A DNA stretch of 64,000 nt, from NCBI GenBank assembly GCA_013215385.1, contig JABSOY010000007.1, forward strand, positions 310,001 to 374,000, in the 5' to 3' direction. This document shows, piece by piece, positions 39,255 through 49,707 of this stretch; within the stretch, counting starts at the first letter, position 1, and each line of letters opens with the position of its first letter. Origin of the DNA: Colwellia sp. GTDB taxonomy: Bacteria > Pseudomonadota > Gammaproteobacteria > Enterobacterales > Alteromonadaceae. A model generated the notes under the pieces. The model ran no database searches. It was not told the origin of the DNA and saw nothing but the letters and a program-made list of their open reading frames with translations. The translations under genes were made by a program, and so were the position numbers.

Positions 39255-40125
39255 GCACTAATATATAGATCTGAACCACTAAATATAGCTATTTCACTAT
39301 TTACCAATAATACAAACAATGCCGATGGTTTATTCCAAAAATCAGAACTGGCAATGTTTGATGCTAAAGACAATGGCAGAAGTTCATTCAGTTTTTTACA
39401 TCTCATATGGAAGAAAGTACGACTCGTATTTTAAAACCTTAGAAATGAATTTAATGAAGCGATTTATAATAATGCGCTTGACCTAGTATTTCTGCCAATC
39501 GTCTCATTAACAACAAGCGCAGTCGCTAAGTTTGAAGCGCTAGTCCGTTAGATTAATAAAGGTGCCTGGGTGTCCCCTATTGACTTTATTCCTCTCGCTA
39601 AAAACTTTAACTTACATAAGTAAAGTTGGAAAAATCGTTTAAAAAAAGTTTTTCATCTTTATTAAAGAGCTTTAAGAGCCGGGCTTTGTTGAGATTACTT
39701 TCAATATAAACCATTCTATTGATGAGTTTCCCCCGAGAGATGGCTAACAATAACTTGTCGCTTAATATTACAGAAGAATATGGATTAATACCGAGTGATC
39801 TCTGCTTCGAGTTAACCGAAAGTACAATAGCACTTGATGACTGTGACAGAGGTTATTCGTCATTAAGCTATTTACGCTGGCTTTCCATCGATATTATCAA
39901 GATAGACCTTAGTTTTATGGAATACATGCCCCCTTGTAAATAAAGAGAAAGTCATAGTGTCAGCAATAATAGCTATGGCTAAAGCATTGGGCATATTGGT
40001 TGTAGCAGAAGGCGTAGAACTGAAGAAAGAAGTTAATAGTTTAAGATTGTGACTTTATTAAGAATATTATTTTTCAACAAATTTATCCGCTGAAGCTCTA
40101 GTAAATCATTTCAGAAACTTCAGAC
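39255..40125 (+). pseudogene. Decayed GGDEF-EAL protein gene
   Basis: Pieces in several frames line up in order as one diguanylate cyclase/phosphodiesterase. From about 39255 the GGDEF end reads NIAISLF, then SELAMFDAKDNGR. From 39440 the EAL start reads NEAIYNNALDLVFLPI and FEALVR followed by a stop codon where Trp is expected. From 39719 come SPREMAN, LCFELTEST and GYSSLSYLRWLSIDIIKIDLSF, and from 39955 MAKALGILVVAEGVE. There are at least three in-frame stops and several frame changes, and the GGDEF signature itself is gone. The only open stretch is 74 codons (39719-39943). It is inactive. Confidence 0.8.
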
Positions 40126-40145
40126 TTAGAAATTCATCCTCTTTT

Positions 40146-40184
40146 AAAAAAAGCTTGAATTATCAATGATAATTCAAGCTTTCG
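40146..40184 (-). terminator. Terminator of the zwf-pgl-edd-glk-eda operon
   Basis: A long perfect stem (AAGCTTGAATTAT paired with ATAATTCAAGCTT) lies 22 bases past the eda stop. Read leftward it is followed by seven T, the orientation of the operon. Confidence 0.9.
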
Positions 40185-40203
40185 TCGTTCTTTTGTTCTT
40201 TGG

Positions 40204-40851
40204 CTATTTCACATGTGCTAAAGCTTGTTTTGCTAATTCTGTGATTTTTGACCAGTCTTTGTTTTTCACAATGTCATCTGTAACTAACCAAGATCCACCA
40301 CAACAAGCAACATTAGGTAAAGCCAGGTAATTGCCAATATTGCTTAAATTGATGCCTCCTGTAGGGCAAAAACGGATATCGGGGAATGGACCACCAATTG
40401 ACTGAATAGCTTTTACTCCACCAGAGGCTTCTGCAGGGAAAAACTTCAAATGGTCGTAACCATAGTCAATGCCATCCATCATCTCTGAAATAGATGAAAT
40501 ACCAGGAATAAGGGCTATATTACCTTCATTACCCGCTTGTAATAAGTCTTTAGTTAAACCTGGGCTGATAGCGAACTTAGCGCCAGCATCTTCGCACCGT
40601 TGTAACATTTCACGGTTAGTTACAGTGCCGGCACCAACACAAGCTTCCGGTAACTCTTTAGCGATAAGTTTAATCACATCAAGTGCTGCAGGTGTTCGCA
40701 GGGTAACTTCTAATACTTTTATACCAGCAGCAAGCAATGCCATCGCAATTGGCAATGCATCTTCAACATTTTTAATTACAAGTACAGGAACTATTGGTCC
40801 CATATCGAAAATATCTGCTGGCGATAACTGCCATTTTTTAGTTGAGGTCAT
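40204..40851 (-). CDS. eda: KDPG/KHG aldolase
   Basis: Eda cleaves 2-keto-3-deoxy-6-phosphogluconate to pyruvate and glyceraldehyde 3-phosphate, the last special step of the Entner-Doudoroff pathway. The 215-residue protein has the catalytic Glu in LEVTLRTPAAL, GAGTV, and the Schiff-base lysine in HLKFFPAEASGG, then CPTGGI. It is last in the five-gene operon, 3 bases after glk. Confidence 0.96.
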   Translation of the reverse strand: MTSTKKWQLSPADIFDMGPIVPVLVIKNVEDALPIAMALLAAGIKVLEVTLRTPAALDVIKLIAKELPEACVGAGTVTNREMLQRCEDAGAKFAISPGLTKDLLQAGNEGNIALIPGISSISEMMDGIDYGYDHLKFFPAEASGGVKAIQSIGGPFPDIRFCPTGGINLSNIGNYLALPNVACCGGSWLVTDDIVKNKDWSKITELAKQALAHVK

Positions 40852-40854
40852 TAT

Positions 40855-41841
40855 TTATATTTGTCCTTTCATAAAAGATAATTGTTGACGAATATAGGCT
40901 GATGCCCCTATCAAACCGGGTTGAGCTTCGGTGATCACATACGTCGGAATATTGTTAATAAAATCAGATAATCGGCCTTTTGCATCAAAGCGTTGTCTGA
41001 AGTCGCTGTTTTGTATGAAACTTACAAAGCGAGGGACAATGCCTCCAGCAATATAGACACCACCAAAACTACCGAGTGTTAAGGCTAAATTACCGGCAAA
41101 ACTGCCTAAAGTGTTACAAAATTGAGTTAACGATTTTTCACATAATGGACATGAACCCTCGATGGCTTTTGCCGAAATTTGTTCAGCAGACAAGTAATTT
41201 TCAGGGTGATTTCCAATCGATAGAAAAGCTTGATAAATTTGCTCTAAGCCTTTACCGCAAAGTAATTGTTCATATGAAATTCGATGCTGTTTACTTTCAA
41301 GTAAATAAGTTAATATTTTAATTTCATTAGTGTCAATGGGAGCAAAGTCTACATGGCCACCTTCGCCACCTAAGCAGCACCAACCATCAATAGTCGGCAC
41401 TAAATTGGCAACGCCTAAGCCTGTTCCTGGACCACAAATAGAAATGGGTTTACCTGAAAGAGCATCTCCTTCACCTATCTGTACTTTTTGTGTGTCATTT
41501 AGCAAAGGTACCGCATGAGCGATCGCGGTATAGTCATTAATTAAGAATAACTGATTAATATTTAGCTCATGTTTTAGAGCAGATTGAGAAAATGTCCACG
41601 GCAGATTTGTCATGGTTATTTGATCTGTTTCTACTGGACAAGCAATAGCCAAACAAGCGTTAACCGTTTTACCTGCACATTCATGCCTATCAAGATAAAC
41701 ACGTAAAACATCAGCTAAGCTATCATATTCTCCACATTGATAAGTTCGAATATCACCAGTGGTCCCATCGTTATTAACAAGACCTAGCCTGATATTAGTG
41801 CCACCAATGTCAGCAACTAAATTGAGTGTTGGCTTACTCAT
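40855..41841 (-). CDS. glk: Glucokinase
   Basis: Glk phosphorylates free glucose with ATP. This is a 328-residue Glk-family (not ROK) enzyme: ATP-binding block NLVADIGGTNIRLG, the glucose-binding TNLPW, catalytic Asp in FLINDYTAIAHAV, GPGTGLGVANLV, and GGEGGHVDFAP. Its start overlaps the edd stop by 4 bases (ATGA), so translation is coupled to dehydratase synthesis. Confidence 0.95.
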   Translation of the reverse strand: MSKPTLNLVADIGGTNIRLGLVNNDGTTGDIRTYQCGEYDSLADVLRVYLDRHECAGKTVNACLAIACPVETDQITMTNLPWTFSQSALKHELNINQLFLINDYTAIAHAVPLLNDTQKVQIGEGDALSGKPISICGPGTGLGVANLVPTIDGWCCLGGEGGHVDFAPIDTNEIKILTYLLESKQHRISYEQLLCGKGLEQIYQAFLSIGNHPENYLSAEQISAKAIEGSCPLCEKSLTQFCNTLGSFAGNLALTLGSFGGVYIAGGIVPRFVSFIQNSDFRQRFDAKGRLSDFINNIPTYVITEAQPGLIGASAYIRQQLSFMKGQI

Positions 41842-43703
41842 GAAGCTTTGCCATCAACAGCAAGTTCATCAACTTTCAATTCGTCAAACAGGGAACAAGC
41901 ACCTGTTTCAGCTGTACTTAAGTTACGGCGCATGAAACCAAATAGTTCTCGCCCCATACCTTGGTGGTGACCATTTACTTGGAAAATAGCGTTATCACGC
42001 TGTGCAAGTTCAGCCTCATCAACCAATAGCGTTAACTCTCCAGTTTCACCGTCAACTAAAATCATATCGCCGGTTTGTACTTTTGCGATCAAACCGCCAT
42101 CTAAAGCTTCAGGACATAAATGAATAGCCGCCGGTACTTTACCTGATGCGCCAGACATACGGCCATCAGTAACCATGGCAACTTTAAAACCTTTGTCTTG
42201 TAAAACGCCAAGTGGTGGCGTTAATTTATGTAGTTCAGGCATTCCCCGCGCTTTAGGGCCTTGAAATCGAACGACCGCGACAAAGTCTTTTTCTAATTCA
42301 CCGGCTTTAAATGCAGCTTCAAGTTCATGTTGATCTTCAAAAACAACAGCAGGTGCTTTAATAACAAAGCTTCCTTCACGTAATGACGACGTTTTTAATA
42401 CTGAAACACCTAAATTACCTTTAAGGACACGTAAACCACCATCGACCTTAAAAGGGCTCGCTACTGTGGCAATGATTTCTTTATCACCAGATTCTGTTAC
42501 GCCATCAATCCAGACTAATTTACCTTCTTGCATGACAGGTTTCTGGGTATAACGGGATAAACCATAGCCACATATAGTTTCAACATCTTCATGTACTAAG
42601 CCTCCTGCTATCAATTCTCTGAAAAGTAGTGCCATACCACCGGCTTCTTGGAATTGGTTAATATCAGCATGTCCGTTTGGATAGATCCGAGTAATGAGTG
42701 GCACAGCCGCAGAGAGGTCATTAAAGTCTTGAAAGTTTATAATGATGCCCGCAGCACGAGCAAAAGCAATAATATGCATGGTTAAGTTAGTAGAACCACC
42801 TGTCGCTAATAAAGCAACAATAGCGTTAACAATAGACTTTTCATTTACCATTTTACCTACAGGCATATAATTGCCTGACTGCTGCGTTAAGCGAGTTACT
42901 TGGCGTGCCGCTGCTTTAGTGAGTTCTTCGCGTAATACCGTATTAGGTGCAATAAATGAAGCCCCTGGAAGGTGCAAACCCATCACTTCAACGACTAGCT
43001 GATTTGAGTTCGCTGTCCCAAAGAAAGTACAGGTACCTGCACTATGATAAGAAGCTGATTCAGCTTCTAGTAATTCTTCTTCTCCGACTTCACCTTTTGC
43101 ATGCTGTTGACGAACACGTGCTTTTTCTTTATTAGGTAAACCTGAAGGCATTGGACCCGCAGGTACAAATACTGTTGGTAAATGACCAAAAGTCATACTA
43201 GCAATGAGTAAACCAGGCACTATTTTGTCACAAATGCCTAACATTAAGGCACCGTCAAACATGTTATGCGATAAACCTACGGCAGCAGACATAGCAATTA
43301 CATCGCGGCTCATTAGGCTTAAATCCATACCTGGTTGGCCTTGTGTCACACCATCACACATTGCAGGAACACCTGCTGCGAATTGTGCAATTCCACCTGC
43401 TTCTTTTACAGCCGCTTTTATAATAGCAGGGTAAGTTTCGTAAGGTTGATGGGCAGACAACATGTCATTGTAAGCTGAAACAATTGCCACATCAGAGTGA
43501 CTAATACCGGTTAATGTTTGTTTGTCTTCTTTACCACAAGCTGCAAAACCATGAGCCAAATTACCACAAGATAAACTTGCACGATGCACTGTTTGTGAAC
43601 TCTCTGCATCAATTTTAGCTAAATAGATAGCACGTGTTACTTTACTGCGCTCAATGATGTCTTGGGTAATAGCTAAAACTTTTTTATTCATTTCAATAGT
43701 CAT
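41838..43703 (-). CDS. edd: 6-phosphogluconate dehydratase
   Basis: Edd is the IlvD/Edd-family iron-sulfur dehydratase that makes KDPG from 6-phosphogluconate. It has 621 residues (E. coli 603). [52 protein letters not shown] and [18 protein letters not shown] are family blocks, and the conserved cysteines for the 4Fe-4S cluster are in the second and third. It lies 3 bases after pgl. Confidence 0.96.
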   Translation of the reverse strand: MTIEMNKKVLAITQDIIERSKVTRAIYLAKIDAESSQTVHRASLSCGNLAHGFAACGKEDKQTLTGISHSDVAIVSAYNDMLSAHQPYETYPAIIKAAVKEAGGIAQFAAGVPAMCDGVTQGQPGMDLSLMSRDVIAMSAAVGLSHNMFDGALMLGICDKIVPGLLIASMTFGHLPTVFVPAGPMPSGLPNKEKARVRQQHAKGEVGEEELLEAESASYHSAGTCTFFGTANSNQLVVEVMGLHLPGASFIAPNTVLREELTKAAARQVTRLTQQSGNYMPVGKMVNEKSIVNAIVALLATGGSTNLTMHIIAFARAAGIIINFQDFNDLSAAVPLITRIYPNGHADINQFQEAGGMALLFRELIAGGLVHEDVETICGYGLSRYTQKPVMQEGKLVWIDGVTESGDKEIIATVASPFKVDGGLRVLKGNLGVSVLKTSSLREGSFVIKAPAVVFEDQHELEAAFKAGELEKDFVAVVRFQGPKARGMPELHKLTPPLGVLQDKGFKVAMVTDGRMSGASGKVPAAIHLCPEALDGGLIAKVQTGDMILVDGETGELTLLVDEAELAQRDNAIFQVNGHHQGMGRELFGFMRRNLSTAETGACSLFDELKVDELAVDGKAS

Positions 43704-43706
43704 ATG

Positions 43707-44405
43707 TTACTCCGCCCAATACACTTGTGTATTGATATCTGGGTTTTGCAAAAATGCCCTAATAGGCATTTCTTGTTGATTGTCACTTGCTAATGCTTTT
43801 TCTAATACGACTTTTTTACCTTCGCCACAGAGATGTAAAATGATATTTTTACTTGCTGCTAAATGTGCGTAAGTAAACGTTATACGTTCGTGCGGTGCAG
43901 TTTGTGGAACAACTTTCATTAATGCGTCGCTGTTATTAATATCAAGTGCCACTGATATTTGTTCACTACATGGAAATAAAGAAGCCGTGTGGCCATCTTC
44001 ACCCATGCCTAAGATAAGCACATCGAGCGGTAATAAACTTTCTTTAGCATCACTGTTTAATTTAGCTAAAGTTGCTTGGTTAAATTCGCTTTCTTTTCTC
44101 AAATGAAAGAAGGTTGCGGCTGAAGCATTATTTTGTAATAAGTTTTCATGTACCAAGCGGGTATTACTATCTTTTGAGTCGAACTCAACCCAACGTTCAT
44201 CAGCTAGAGTAATTGTAACATTTTGCCAATCGATATCTTTATTAGATAACGCAGTAAAGAAACCTTTAGGTGTTGAACCGCCGGAAACGGCAATACTTGC
44301 GCTACCATTTTGGCTAATAGCTACTGACAGTAAATCAGCAACTTTACTCGCTAAGGCATTGTCTAAATCAGCTCGTTGAGCAAAATTATTTAATTGATAC
44401 ATCAT
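43707..44405 (-). CDS. pgl: 6-phosphogluconolactonase
   Basis: Pgl hydrolyses 6-phosphogluconolactone made by Zwf. It is a 232-residue protein of the NagB/DevB type: ISGGSTPKGFF-like ISVSGGSTPKGF, DERWVEFDSKDSN, LILGMGEDGHTASLFP and HERITFTY are visible. This is the DevB form, unrelated to E. coli YbhE. It is 26 bases after zwf. Confidence 0.95.
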   Translation of the reverse strand: MMYQLNNFAQRADLDNALASKVADLLSVAISQNGSASIAVSGGSTPKGFFTALSNKDIDWQNVTITLADERWVEFDSKDSNTRLVHENLLQNNASAATFFHLRKESEFNQATLAKLNSDAKESLLPLDVLILGMGEDGHTASLFPCSEQISVALDINNSDALMKVVPQTAPHERITFTYAHLAASKNIILHLCGEGKKVVLEKALASDNQQEMPIRAFLQNPDINTQVYWAE

Positions 44406-44431
44406 ATTTCCTTTTGATTAAAACCGTCGAG

Positions 44432-45901
44432 TTATTCAACCCACTGACGATCATCACGGGCGATCATAGAAAGTGAAGCTACTGGGCCCCAAGTTCCTGC
44501 CGGATATGCTTTAGGTGTTTCATTGCTTTCTTGCCAAGCTTCAATAATGCTGTCAGCCCATGTCCATGCAGCTTCAACTTCATCACGACTTACAAACAGC
44601 GATTGGTTGCCATTAATAACTTCAAGCATTAAGCGCTCGTAAGCATCAACAACACGTTGATTTTCATATGTTTTTGAAAAACTCAAATCAAGTTTATTTT
44701 CTTGGATACGCATTTGTGATGCGATACCCGGAATTTTGTTCATCATTTGTAATTCAACGCCTTCATCAGGCTGCAAACGAATGGTTAATTTATTGGCCGG
44801 TAAATCTACATGGCTATCTTTAAAGATATTGTGAGCTTGTTGCTTAAATTGAATAACTATTTCACTATGTTTAACTGGCATACGTTTACCGGTACGTAAG
44901 TAAAAAGGTACGCCTGCCCAACGCCAATTATCAATTTCTGCTTTTATCGCAACAAATGTTTCGGTATTACTTTTTTGATTAGCGCCATCTTCATTTAAAT
45001 ACCCAGGTACAGGTAGTCCATTTAAATAACCATCAGCATATTGACCTCGAACCGTTTTTTCTTTTACGTTCATCCGATTAATTGGTACAAGTGCTTTAAC
45101 CGCTTTTAGTTTTTCAGCACGAACACTGTCAGCACTTAAGTCTGCTGGCGGCTCCATTGCTAATAAAGACAGTATTTGCAATAAATGATTTTGGATCATG
45201 TCACGCATTTGGCCTGCATCATCATAAAATCCCCAACGACCTTCGATACCGACACTTTCAGCTACGGTGATCTGTACGTGATCAATGCTATTGCGATCCC
45301 AGTTATTGGTAAATAATGAATTAGCAAAACGTAATACCAATAAATTAAGCACGGTTTCTTTACCTAAGTAATGATCAATACGATAAATTTGATTTTCTTT
45401 AAAATGACGAGAAACTTGATCGTTGATTACTTTAGAGGAAGCTAAACAATTCCCTATTGGTTTTTCCATCACAACGCGGTCAGTATCGGTGATAAGTTTG
45501 GCTGAGTGCAAGCCGTCAGTTATGTCACCATAAATCGCTGGTGGTGTAGAGAAGTAATAAACACGTGTTTTATGGCCACCTTTTAGTGTTTGAGCTAAAT
45601 TAGTGTATGAAGCCGTGTCTTTAAAATCTAATACTTGATAAACCAAACGTGCAGTAAATCGCGCGAGTACATCTTTATCTAAACCTTCTTTAACAAACTC
45701 AGTAAGGTTTTCAACCACAAAGGCGGCGAACTCTTCAACAGTATATTCTTGGCGGGCAACACCTAATATTCGACTTTCTGCATTTAATAAATTCGCTTGC
45801 TCTAATTGATATAAAGCAGGTAATAATTTACGACGAGACAAGTCACCAAGAGCACCAAAAAGTACAATTTCACTGGCAGACTGAAGATCAGAATTTTTCA
45901 T
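44432..45901 (-). CDS. zwf: Glucose-6-phosphate 1-dehydrogenase
   Basis: Zwf oxidises glucose 6-phosphate with NAD(P). It has 489 residues. The coenzyme motif is FGALGDLSRRKLLPAL, and the substrate site is RIDHYLGKETV with the catalytic His and Lys. VMEKPIG and WRWAGVPFYLRTGKRM are family blocks. It is the first gene of the zwf-pgl-edd-glk-eda operon. Two HexR-like boxes lie within 170 bases of its start, in the region shared with hexR. Confidence 0.97.
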   Translation of the reverse strand: MKNSDLQSASEIVLFGALGDLSRRKLLPALYQLEQANLLNAESRILGVARQEYTVEEFAAFVVENLTEFVKEGLDKDVLARFTARLVYQVLDFKDTASYTNLAQTLKGGHKTRVYYFSTPPAIYGDITDGLHSAKLITDTDRVVMEKPIGNCLASSKVINDQVSRHFKENQIYRIDHYLGKETVLNLLVLRFANSLFTNNWDRNSIDHVQITVAESVGIEGRWGFYDDAGQMRDMIQNHLLQILSLLAMEPPADLSADSVRAEKLKAVKALVPINRMNVKEKTVRGQYADGYLNGLPVPGYLNEDGANQKSNTETFVAIKAEIDNWRWAGVPFYLRTGKRMPVKHSEIVIQFKQQAHNIFKDSHVDLPANKLTIRLQPDEGVELQMMNKIPGIASQMRIQENKLDLSFSKTYENQRVVDAYERLMLEVINGNQSLFVSRDEVEAAWTWADSIIEAWQESNETPKAYPAGTWGPVASLSMIARDDRQWVE

Positions 45902-45995
45902 ATAACATTATCTCTTATTTCGAGTGTCTTTGTAGATACATAATTATGAGTAAATAATAACAGTTTGTCGTTATATTGATAATTACAATCCATAT

Positions 45996-46010
45996 TGTAA
46001 CTAAACTACA
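45996..46010. promoter_or_regulatory. HexR-like operator 1 between zwf and hexR
   Basis: TGTAACTAAACTACA, an imperfect version of the HexR palindrome, lies 95 bases upstream of the zwf start. Its neighbour at 46057 is perfect. Two boxes in one divergent region would let HexR control both the operon and itself. Confidence 0.7.
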
Positions 46011-46056
46011 TTTAGGGTTAATTTAGCGGGTATATTCACTTCAGTAAAGAACTTTT

Positions 46057-46071
46057 TGTAATTAAATTACA
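46057..46071. promoter_or_regulatory. HexR operator 2 between zwf and hexR
   Basis: TGTAATTAAATTACA is a perfect 15-base palindrome matching the known HexR consensus, 61 bases from box 1 centre to centre, about six helical turns. It is about 155 bases from zwf and 213 from hexR. Confidence 0.88.
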
Positions 46072-46284
46072 TTTTATGTGTTAAGGTTAAACAACGAATT
46101 AAAGGTCAATATTCATTAAAAGCTTTTAATTGTTCTGTTGATTTAAGATAAACATCAATTAATTATTTGCTAAAAATTGCCATTTTGTTTTATATTAGCT
46201 GTAATTATGAAATAAATTTTCATTATTCTCGTCATTTAGACAGAAAACAAATTACACTTATCTTAAAAACTAGGGTTAACAGTC

Positions 46285-47133
46285 ATGAATGTATTAGAAA
46301 AAATAGCCAACGAATTAGATACTTTCAGTAAATCTGAACGTAAGGTGGCAGAAGTAATATTGTCATCACCTGGTACTGTAATTCATGCCAGTATCGCGGC
46401 ATTAGCTAAACAAGCAAATATCAGTGAGCCTACTGTGAATAGGTTTTGCCGACGTTTAGACACTAAAGGCTACCCGGACTTCAAGCTACATTTAGCACAA
46501 AGTTTGGCCAATGGTACGCCTTACGTTAATAGGCATGTAGATGAAAATGACACGGCAGAAGAATATACCGATAAAATATTTGAATCAACCATGGCTAGTC
46601 TTGAATTAGCACGTAAAAGTTTAGATGCTAATGTGATCAACCGGGCTGTAGATGTTTTAACACAAGCAAACAAAGTTTCATTTTTTGGTTTAGGAGCTTC
46701 CGCTGTAGTAGCCCATGATGCCTTAAATAAATTTTTCCGCTTCAATGTGCCCGTTGTTTATTTTGATGACATATTAATGCAACGTATGAGTGCTATTAAT
46801 AGTCGCCAAGGTGATGTAGTCGTTGTTATTTCACATACGGGCCGCACAAAGTCACTTGTTGAGGTCGCCACTTTAGCGAAAGAAAATGATGCAATTGTTA
46901 TAGGTATCACTACTGAAGGCAGCCCTTTATCTAAAGAATGTAATATTGTACTTTCTGTTGATGTTGCCGAAGATACTGATTTATATATGCCAATGTCTTC
47001 TCGTATTGCTCAACTCGCGCTTATAGATGTACTAGCAACTGGCTTTACGTTAAGGCGCGGCACCAAGTTTAGAGATAACTTAAAGAAAGTCAAAGACAGT
47101 TTACGCAGCTCACGTTTTGAGCGTAAAGATTAA
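46285..47133 (+). CDS. hexR: HexR, RpiR-family regulator of central carbon genes
   Basis: HexR binds DNA through an N-terminal helix-turn-helix and KDPG through a C-terminal SIS domain; KDPG release derepresses or deactivates its targets. It has 282 residues. The N-terminal block [17 protein letters not shown] and [28 protein letters not shown] is the RpiR-type HTH. The SIS domain has [14 protein letters not shown] and [15 protein letters not shown]. It faces zwf across a 383-base region with two HexR boxes, and pykA follows 74 bases later. Confidence 0.96.
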   Translation: MNVLEKIANELDTFSKSERKVAEVILSSPGTVIHASIAALAKQANISEPTVNRFCRRLDTKGYPDFKLHLAQSLANGTPYVNRHVDENDTAEEYTDKIFESTMASLELARKSLDANVINRAVDVLTQANKVSFFGLGASAVVAHDALNKFFRFNVPVVYFDDILMQRMSAINSRQGDVVVVISHTGRTKSLVEVATLAKENDAIVIGITTEGSPLSKECNIVLSVDVAEDTDLYMPMSSRIAQLALIDVLATGFTLRRGTKFRDNLKKVKDSLRSSRFERKD

Positions 47134-47207
47134 CCGTAATTTTTGATAGTACTAGAGCTTACTGTTTAGTATCCAACAATTATACAATTATAGAAGTAAG
47201 GATTAAG

Positions 47208-48659
47208 ATGCCTAGAAGAACGAAGATTGTAGCGACCCTTGGGCCAGCCACTGACGACAAAGCCATATTAAAAGAAATATTAGCCGCTGGTGTAAATGTG
47301 GTTAGATTGAACTTTTCTCATGGAATTCCACAAGATCATATTGATCGTGCAAACAACGTTCGCGAAATAGCCAAAGAGCTAGGTGTCTATGTCGGTATCT
47401 TAGGTGATTTACAAGGCCCTAAAATTCGCGTATCTACTTTTAAAAACGGTCCAATCAAACTCACTATTGGTGATAAGTTTGAACTTGATGCCGAATTAGC
47501 TAAAGGTGAAGGCTGCCAAGAAAAAGTAGGTATTGATTACAAAAAATTACCTCAAGATGTTATCCCAGGCGATATTCTTTTACTTGACGACGGTCGTGTA
47601 CAATTAAAAGTATTAAGCACTACAGGACAATCCGTTTTTACTGAAGTTACGGTTGGTGGACCTTTATCTAATAATAAAGGTATTAACCGTCAAGGCGGTG
47701 GCTTAACCGCTCCTGCGTTAACAGCTAAAGATAAAGAAGACATTAAATTAGCCGCAAAAATCAACGTAGATTTTTTAGCGGTATCTTTTCCTCGTGACGC
47801 CGCAGATATGCGTGAAGCACGTTTATTGGCGCAAGAAGCAGGTTGTGATGCTCGTTTAGTGTCTAAAATTGAACGTGCAGAAGCAGTAAATGATGACAAG
47901 ATTCTTGATGAGATTATTTTAGCATCAGACGTTGTTATGGTAGCACGTGGGGATTTAGGTGTTGAAATTGGTGACGCTGCATTAGTAGGAAAACAAAAGC
48001 ATATTATCACTCGTAGCCGTCAATTAAATCGTGTTGTGATCACCGCAACACAAATGATGGAAACCATGATTGAAAACCCTATGCCAACCCGTGCTGAAGT
48101 TATGGATGTTGCCAACGCGGTACTTGATGGTACAGATGCCGTGATGCTTAGTGCTGAAACAGCTGCAGGTAAATACCCTGTAGAAACAGTAAAAGCTATG
48201 GCATCAGTTTGTGTTGGCGCTGAAGAACATCGTTCAGTAAATATTTCGAATCACCGTATTGAACTCACTTTTTCTGAAATCTCAGAAACAATTGCTATGT
48301 CCGCAATGTACGCAGCAAACCATTTAGAAGGTGTGAAAGCAATTATTTCACTTACCGAATCAGGGCATACCAGTAAAATCATGTCCCGCATTACTTCTGG
48401 TTTACCGATTTACTCTTTATCTCGTCATAATAAAACATTAAATAAAACTGCGATTTATCGTGGTGTTTATCCTGTTAAATTTGATTCTACAGACTTTTCT
48501 GACGAAGAATTAACAAATGAAGTATTGAATGAAGTATTAAAAAAATCAGACTTAAAAGTTGATGATAAAGTTATCTTTACTCATGGTGATATGATGGAAA
48601 CAGTAGGTGCTACAAATACCTTGAAAGTATTAACAATAGCGAAAAAACACCTTAGTTAG
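47208..48659 (+). CDS. pykA: Pyruvate kinase II
   Basis: PykA converts phosphoenolpyruvate and ADP to pyruvate and ATP. It has 483 residues. [33 protein letters not shown], the catalytic Lys and metal site around [11 protein letters not shown] and [12 protein letters not shown], and TATQMMESM-type [13 protein letters not shown] are visible. It matches E. coli PykA (AMP/ribose 5-P activated) more closely than PykF. It is on the same strand as hexR and may be co-transcribed with it. A strong terminator follows. Confidence 0.97.
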   Translation: MPRRTKIVATLGPATDDKAILKEILAAGVNVVRLNFSHGIPQDHIDRANNVREIAKELGVYVGILGDLQGPKIRVSTFKNGPIKLTIGDKFELDAELAKGEGCQEKVGIDYKKLPQDVIPGDILLLDDGRVQLKVLSTTGQSVFTEVTVGGPLSNNKGINRQGGGLTAPALTAKDKEDIKLAAKINVDFLAVSFPRDAADMREARLLAQEAGCDARLVSKIERAEAVNDDKILDEIILASDVVMVARGDLGVEIGDAALVGKQKHIITRSRQLNRVVITATQMMETMIENPMPTRAEVMDVANAVLDGTDAVMLSAETAAGKYPVETVKAMASVCVGAEEHRSVNISNHRIELTFSEISETIAMSAMYAANHLEGVKAIISLTESGHTSKIMSRITSGLPIYSLSRHNKTLNKTAIYRGVYPVKFDSTDFSDEELTNEVLNEVLKKSDLKVDDKVIFTHGDMMETVGATNTLKVLTIAKKHLS

Positions 48660-48699
48660 CGAATCAGGCTAAGCTAGTTCAAAAGATTGCGATTAATAT

Positions 48700-48727
48700 A
48701 AGGCAGTGATTTATCACTGCCTTTTTT
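48700..48727. terminator. Terminator after pykA
   Basis: AAGGCAGTGA, a 4-base loop and TCACTGCC followed by TTTTTT, 40 bases past the pykA stop. It also separates pykA from the convergent kinase gene. Confidence 0.93.
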
Positions 48728-48765
48728 GTTGGAACTCTGTGATAGTTACTGAGCGAAAATTAACG

Positions 48766-49272
48766 TTATGATTGTAAGCTTGTTATATGTTTTTTTGTTC
48801 CTTGGAAATTTTCATAAAATTGTTGATGAGCATATTTTGAGAAAGTATCAATTCGCGTGTCGTAATCTTCAATCCAGGTTATTAACATCGTTAAATTATC
48901 ATCTTGAGCTTGCTTAGAGCTATATTTATGAGACTCCCAAGGCCTATTTTTCGCATTGGTAATACATTGCGATATCGGTAAATCTAAAAAGATAACATCC
49001 GTCGCAGACTCACCTGAGCCGTCTTTACTTTCACCGTTTAATAATTCAAGTAAATCGGTGTAACAACCTTCAATAACCCAACTATTATTTGCTTGGGTAA
49101 ACACCCTAATTAATTTAACTGAATCTGAAATGAGCATTCTTTCTGGTGGGTTAGTTGGTTGCCAAGCTAACGTATCAAGATCTAAGTGCGCCAATCCTTG
49201 CTCTTTCGCAAGCTTCTTAGCAAGTGTTGACTTTCCTGAACCAGAATTTCCAAAAATAAGTATTTTTTGCAT
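48766..49272 (-). CDS. Small P-loop NTPase, adenylate kinase / FlaR-like
   Basis: The 168-residue protein starts with the Walker A loop (MQKILIFGNSGSGKSTLAKKLA) followed by HLDLDTLAW, WVIEGCYTD and DVIFLDLP, the pattern of FlaR/AAA_17-like nucleotide kinases once called DNA topology modulation proteins. The C-terminal third is charged and has a YDTR motif. Substrate unknown. It converges on pykA and stands alone. Confidence 0.8.
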   Translation of the reverse strand: MQKILIFGNSGSGKSTLAKKLAKEQGLAHLDLDTLAWQPTNPPERMLISDSVKLIRVFTQANNSWVIEGCYTDLLELLNGESKDGSGESATDVIFLDLPISQCITNAKNRPWESHKYSSKQAQDDNLTMLITWIEDYDTRIDTFSKYAHQQFYENFQGTKKHITSLQS

Positions 49273-49652
49273 TAGTCCTCGCTTTGGTTAATGTTAATTT
49301 AAATATTCTTAGTGTACCCCAACTCACCATAAACACTCATTCTTAACGAATAAGTTTTATCCGTAATGATCTAAAACCAATCACTTTATGGGACGTTAGA
49401 TACGATAGTTAACTTGTAGAAATCCCTGAGATGTATCATGGAAAAATAGCTAGAATAAAACTGATGCCATTCTGGTTTATTTTATTGATAAGTATTTACG
49501 TTAACCTACATATTTAAAATAGATGAAGCACCAATCCTTAAGTCAATAGAGTTATCAGCAAACATCATCAAGTGTGATACAAAAGAACTTAAGCGCGTGT
49601 TATAACGTAACTTCATTGTAAATTAATAATACATAGTCGAATATTACTCCAA
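49273..49652. other. Gene-poor region between the P-loop NTPase and TonB receptor genes
   Basis: I find no intact gene in these 380 bases. A start-less frame near 49513-49606 reads coding-like (KIDEAPILKSIELSANIIKC) but is too short to assign. The promoter of the P-loop NTPase gene must lie at its left edge. Confidence 0.45.
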
Positions 49653-49685
49653 ATAAAAAAAGCGATACCTAGGTATCGCTTTTTA
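49653..49685 (-). terminator. Terminator after the TonB receptor gene
   Basis: AAAGCGATACCT joined to AGGTATCGCTTT is a perfect palindrome with no loop beyond the fold. Read leftward it ends in a seven-T run, 23 bases past the receptor stop. Confidence 0.9.
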
Positions 49686-49707
49686 GCTTTAGTTAAGTCA
49701 CTTTATC

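Noticed and set aside
39194-39406. 70-codon leftward open frame
   Set aside because: It is antisense to the decayed GGDEF end, and the sense strand has the clear protein match.
49513-49606. Coding-like stretch (APILKSIELSANIIKC) resembling part of an EAL-HDOD protein
   Set aside because: About 30 codons with no start and no neighbouring pieces of the same domain; mentioned in the gap entry only.
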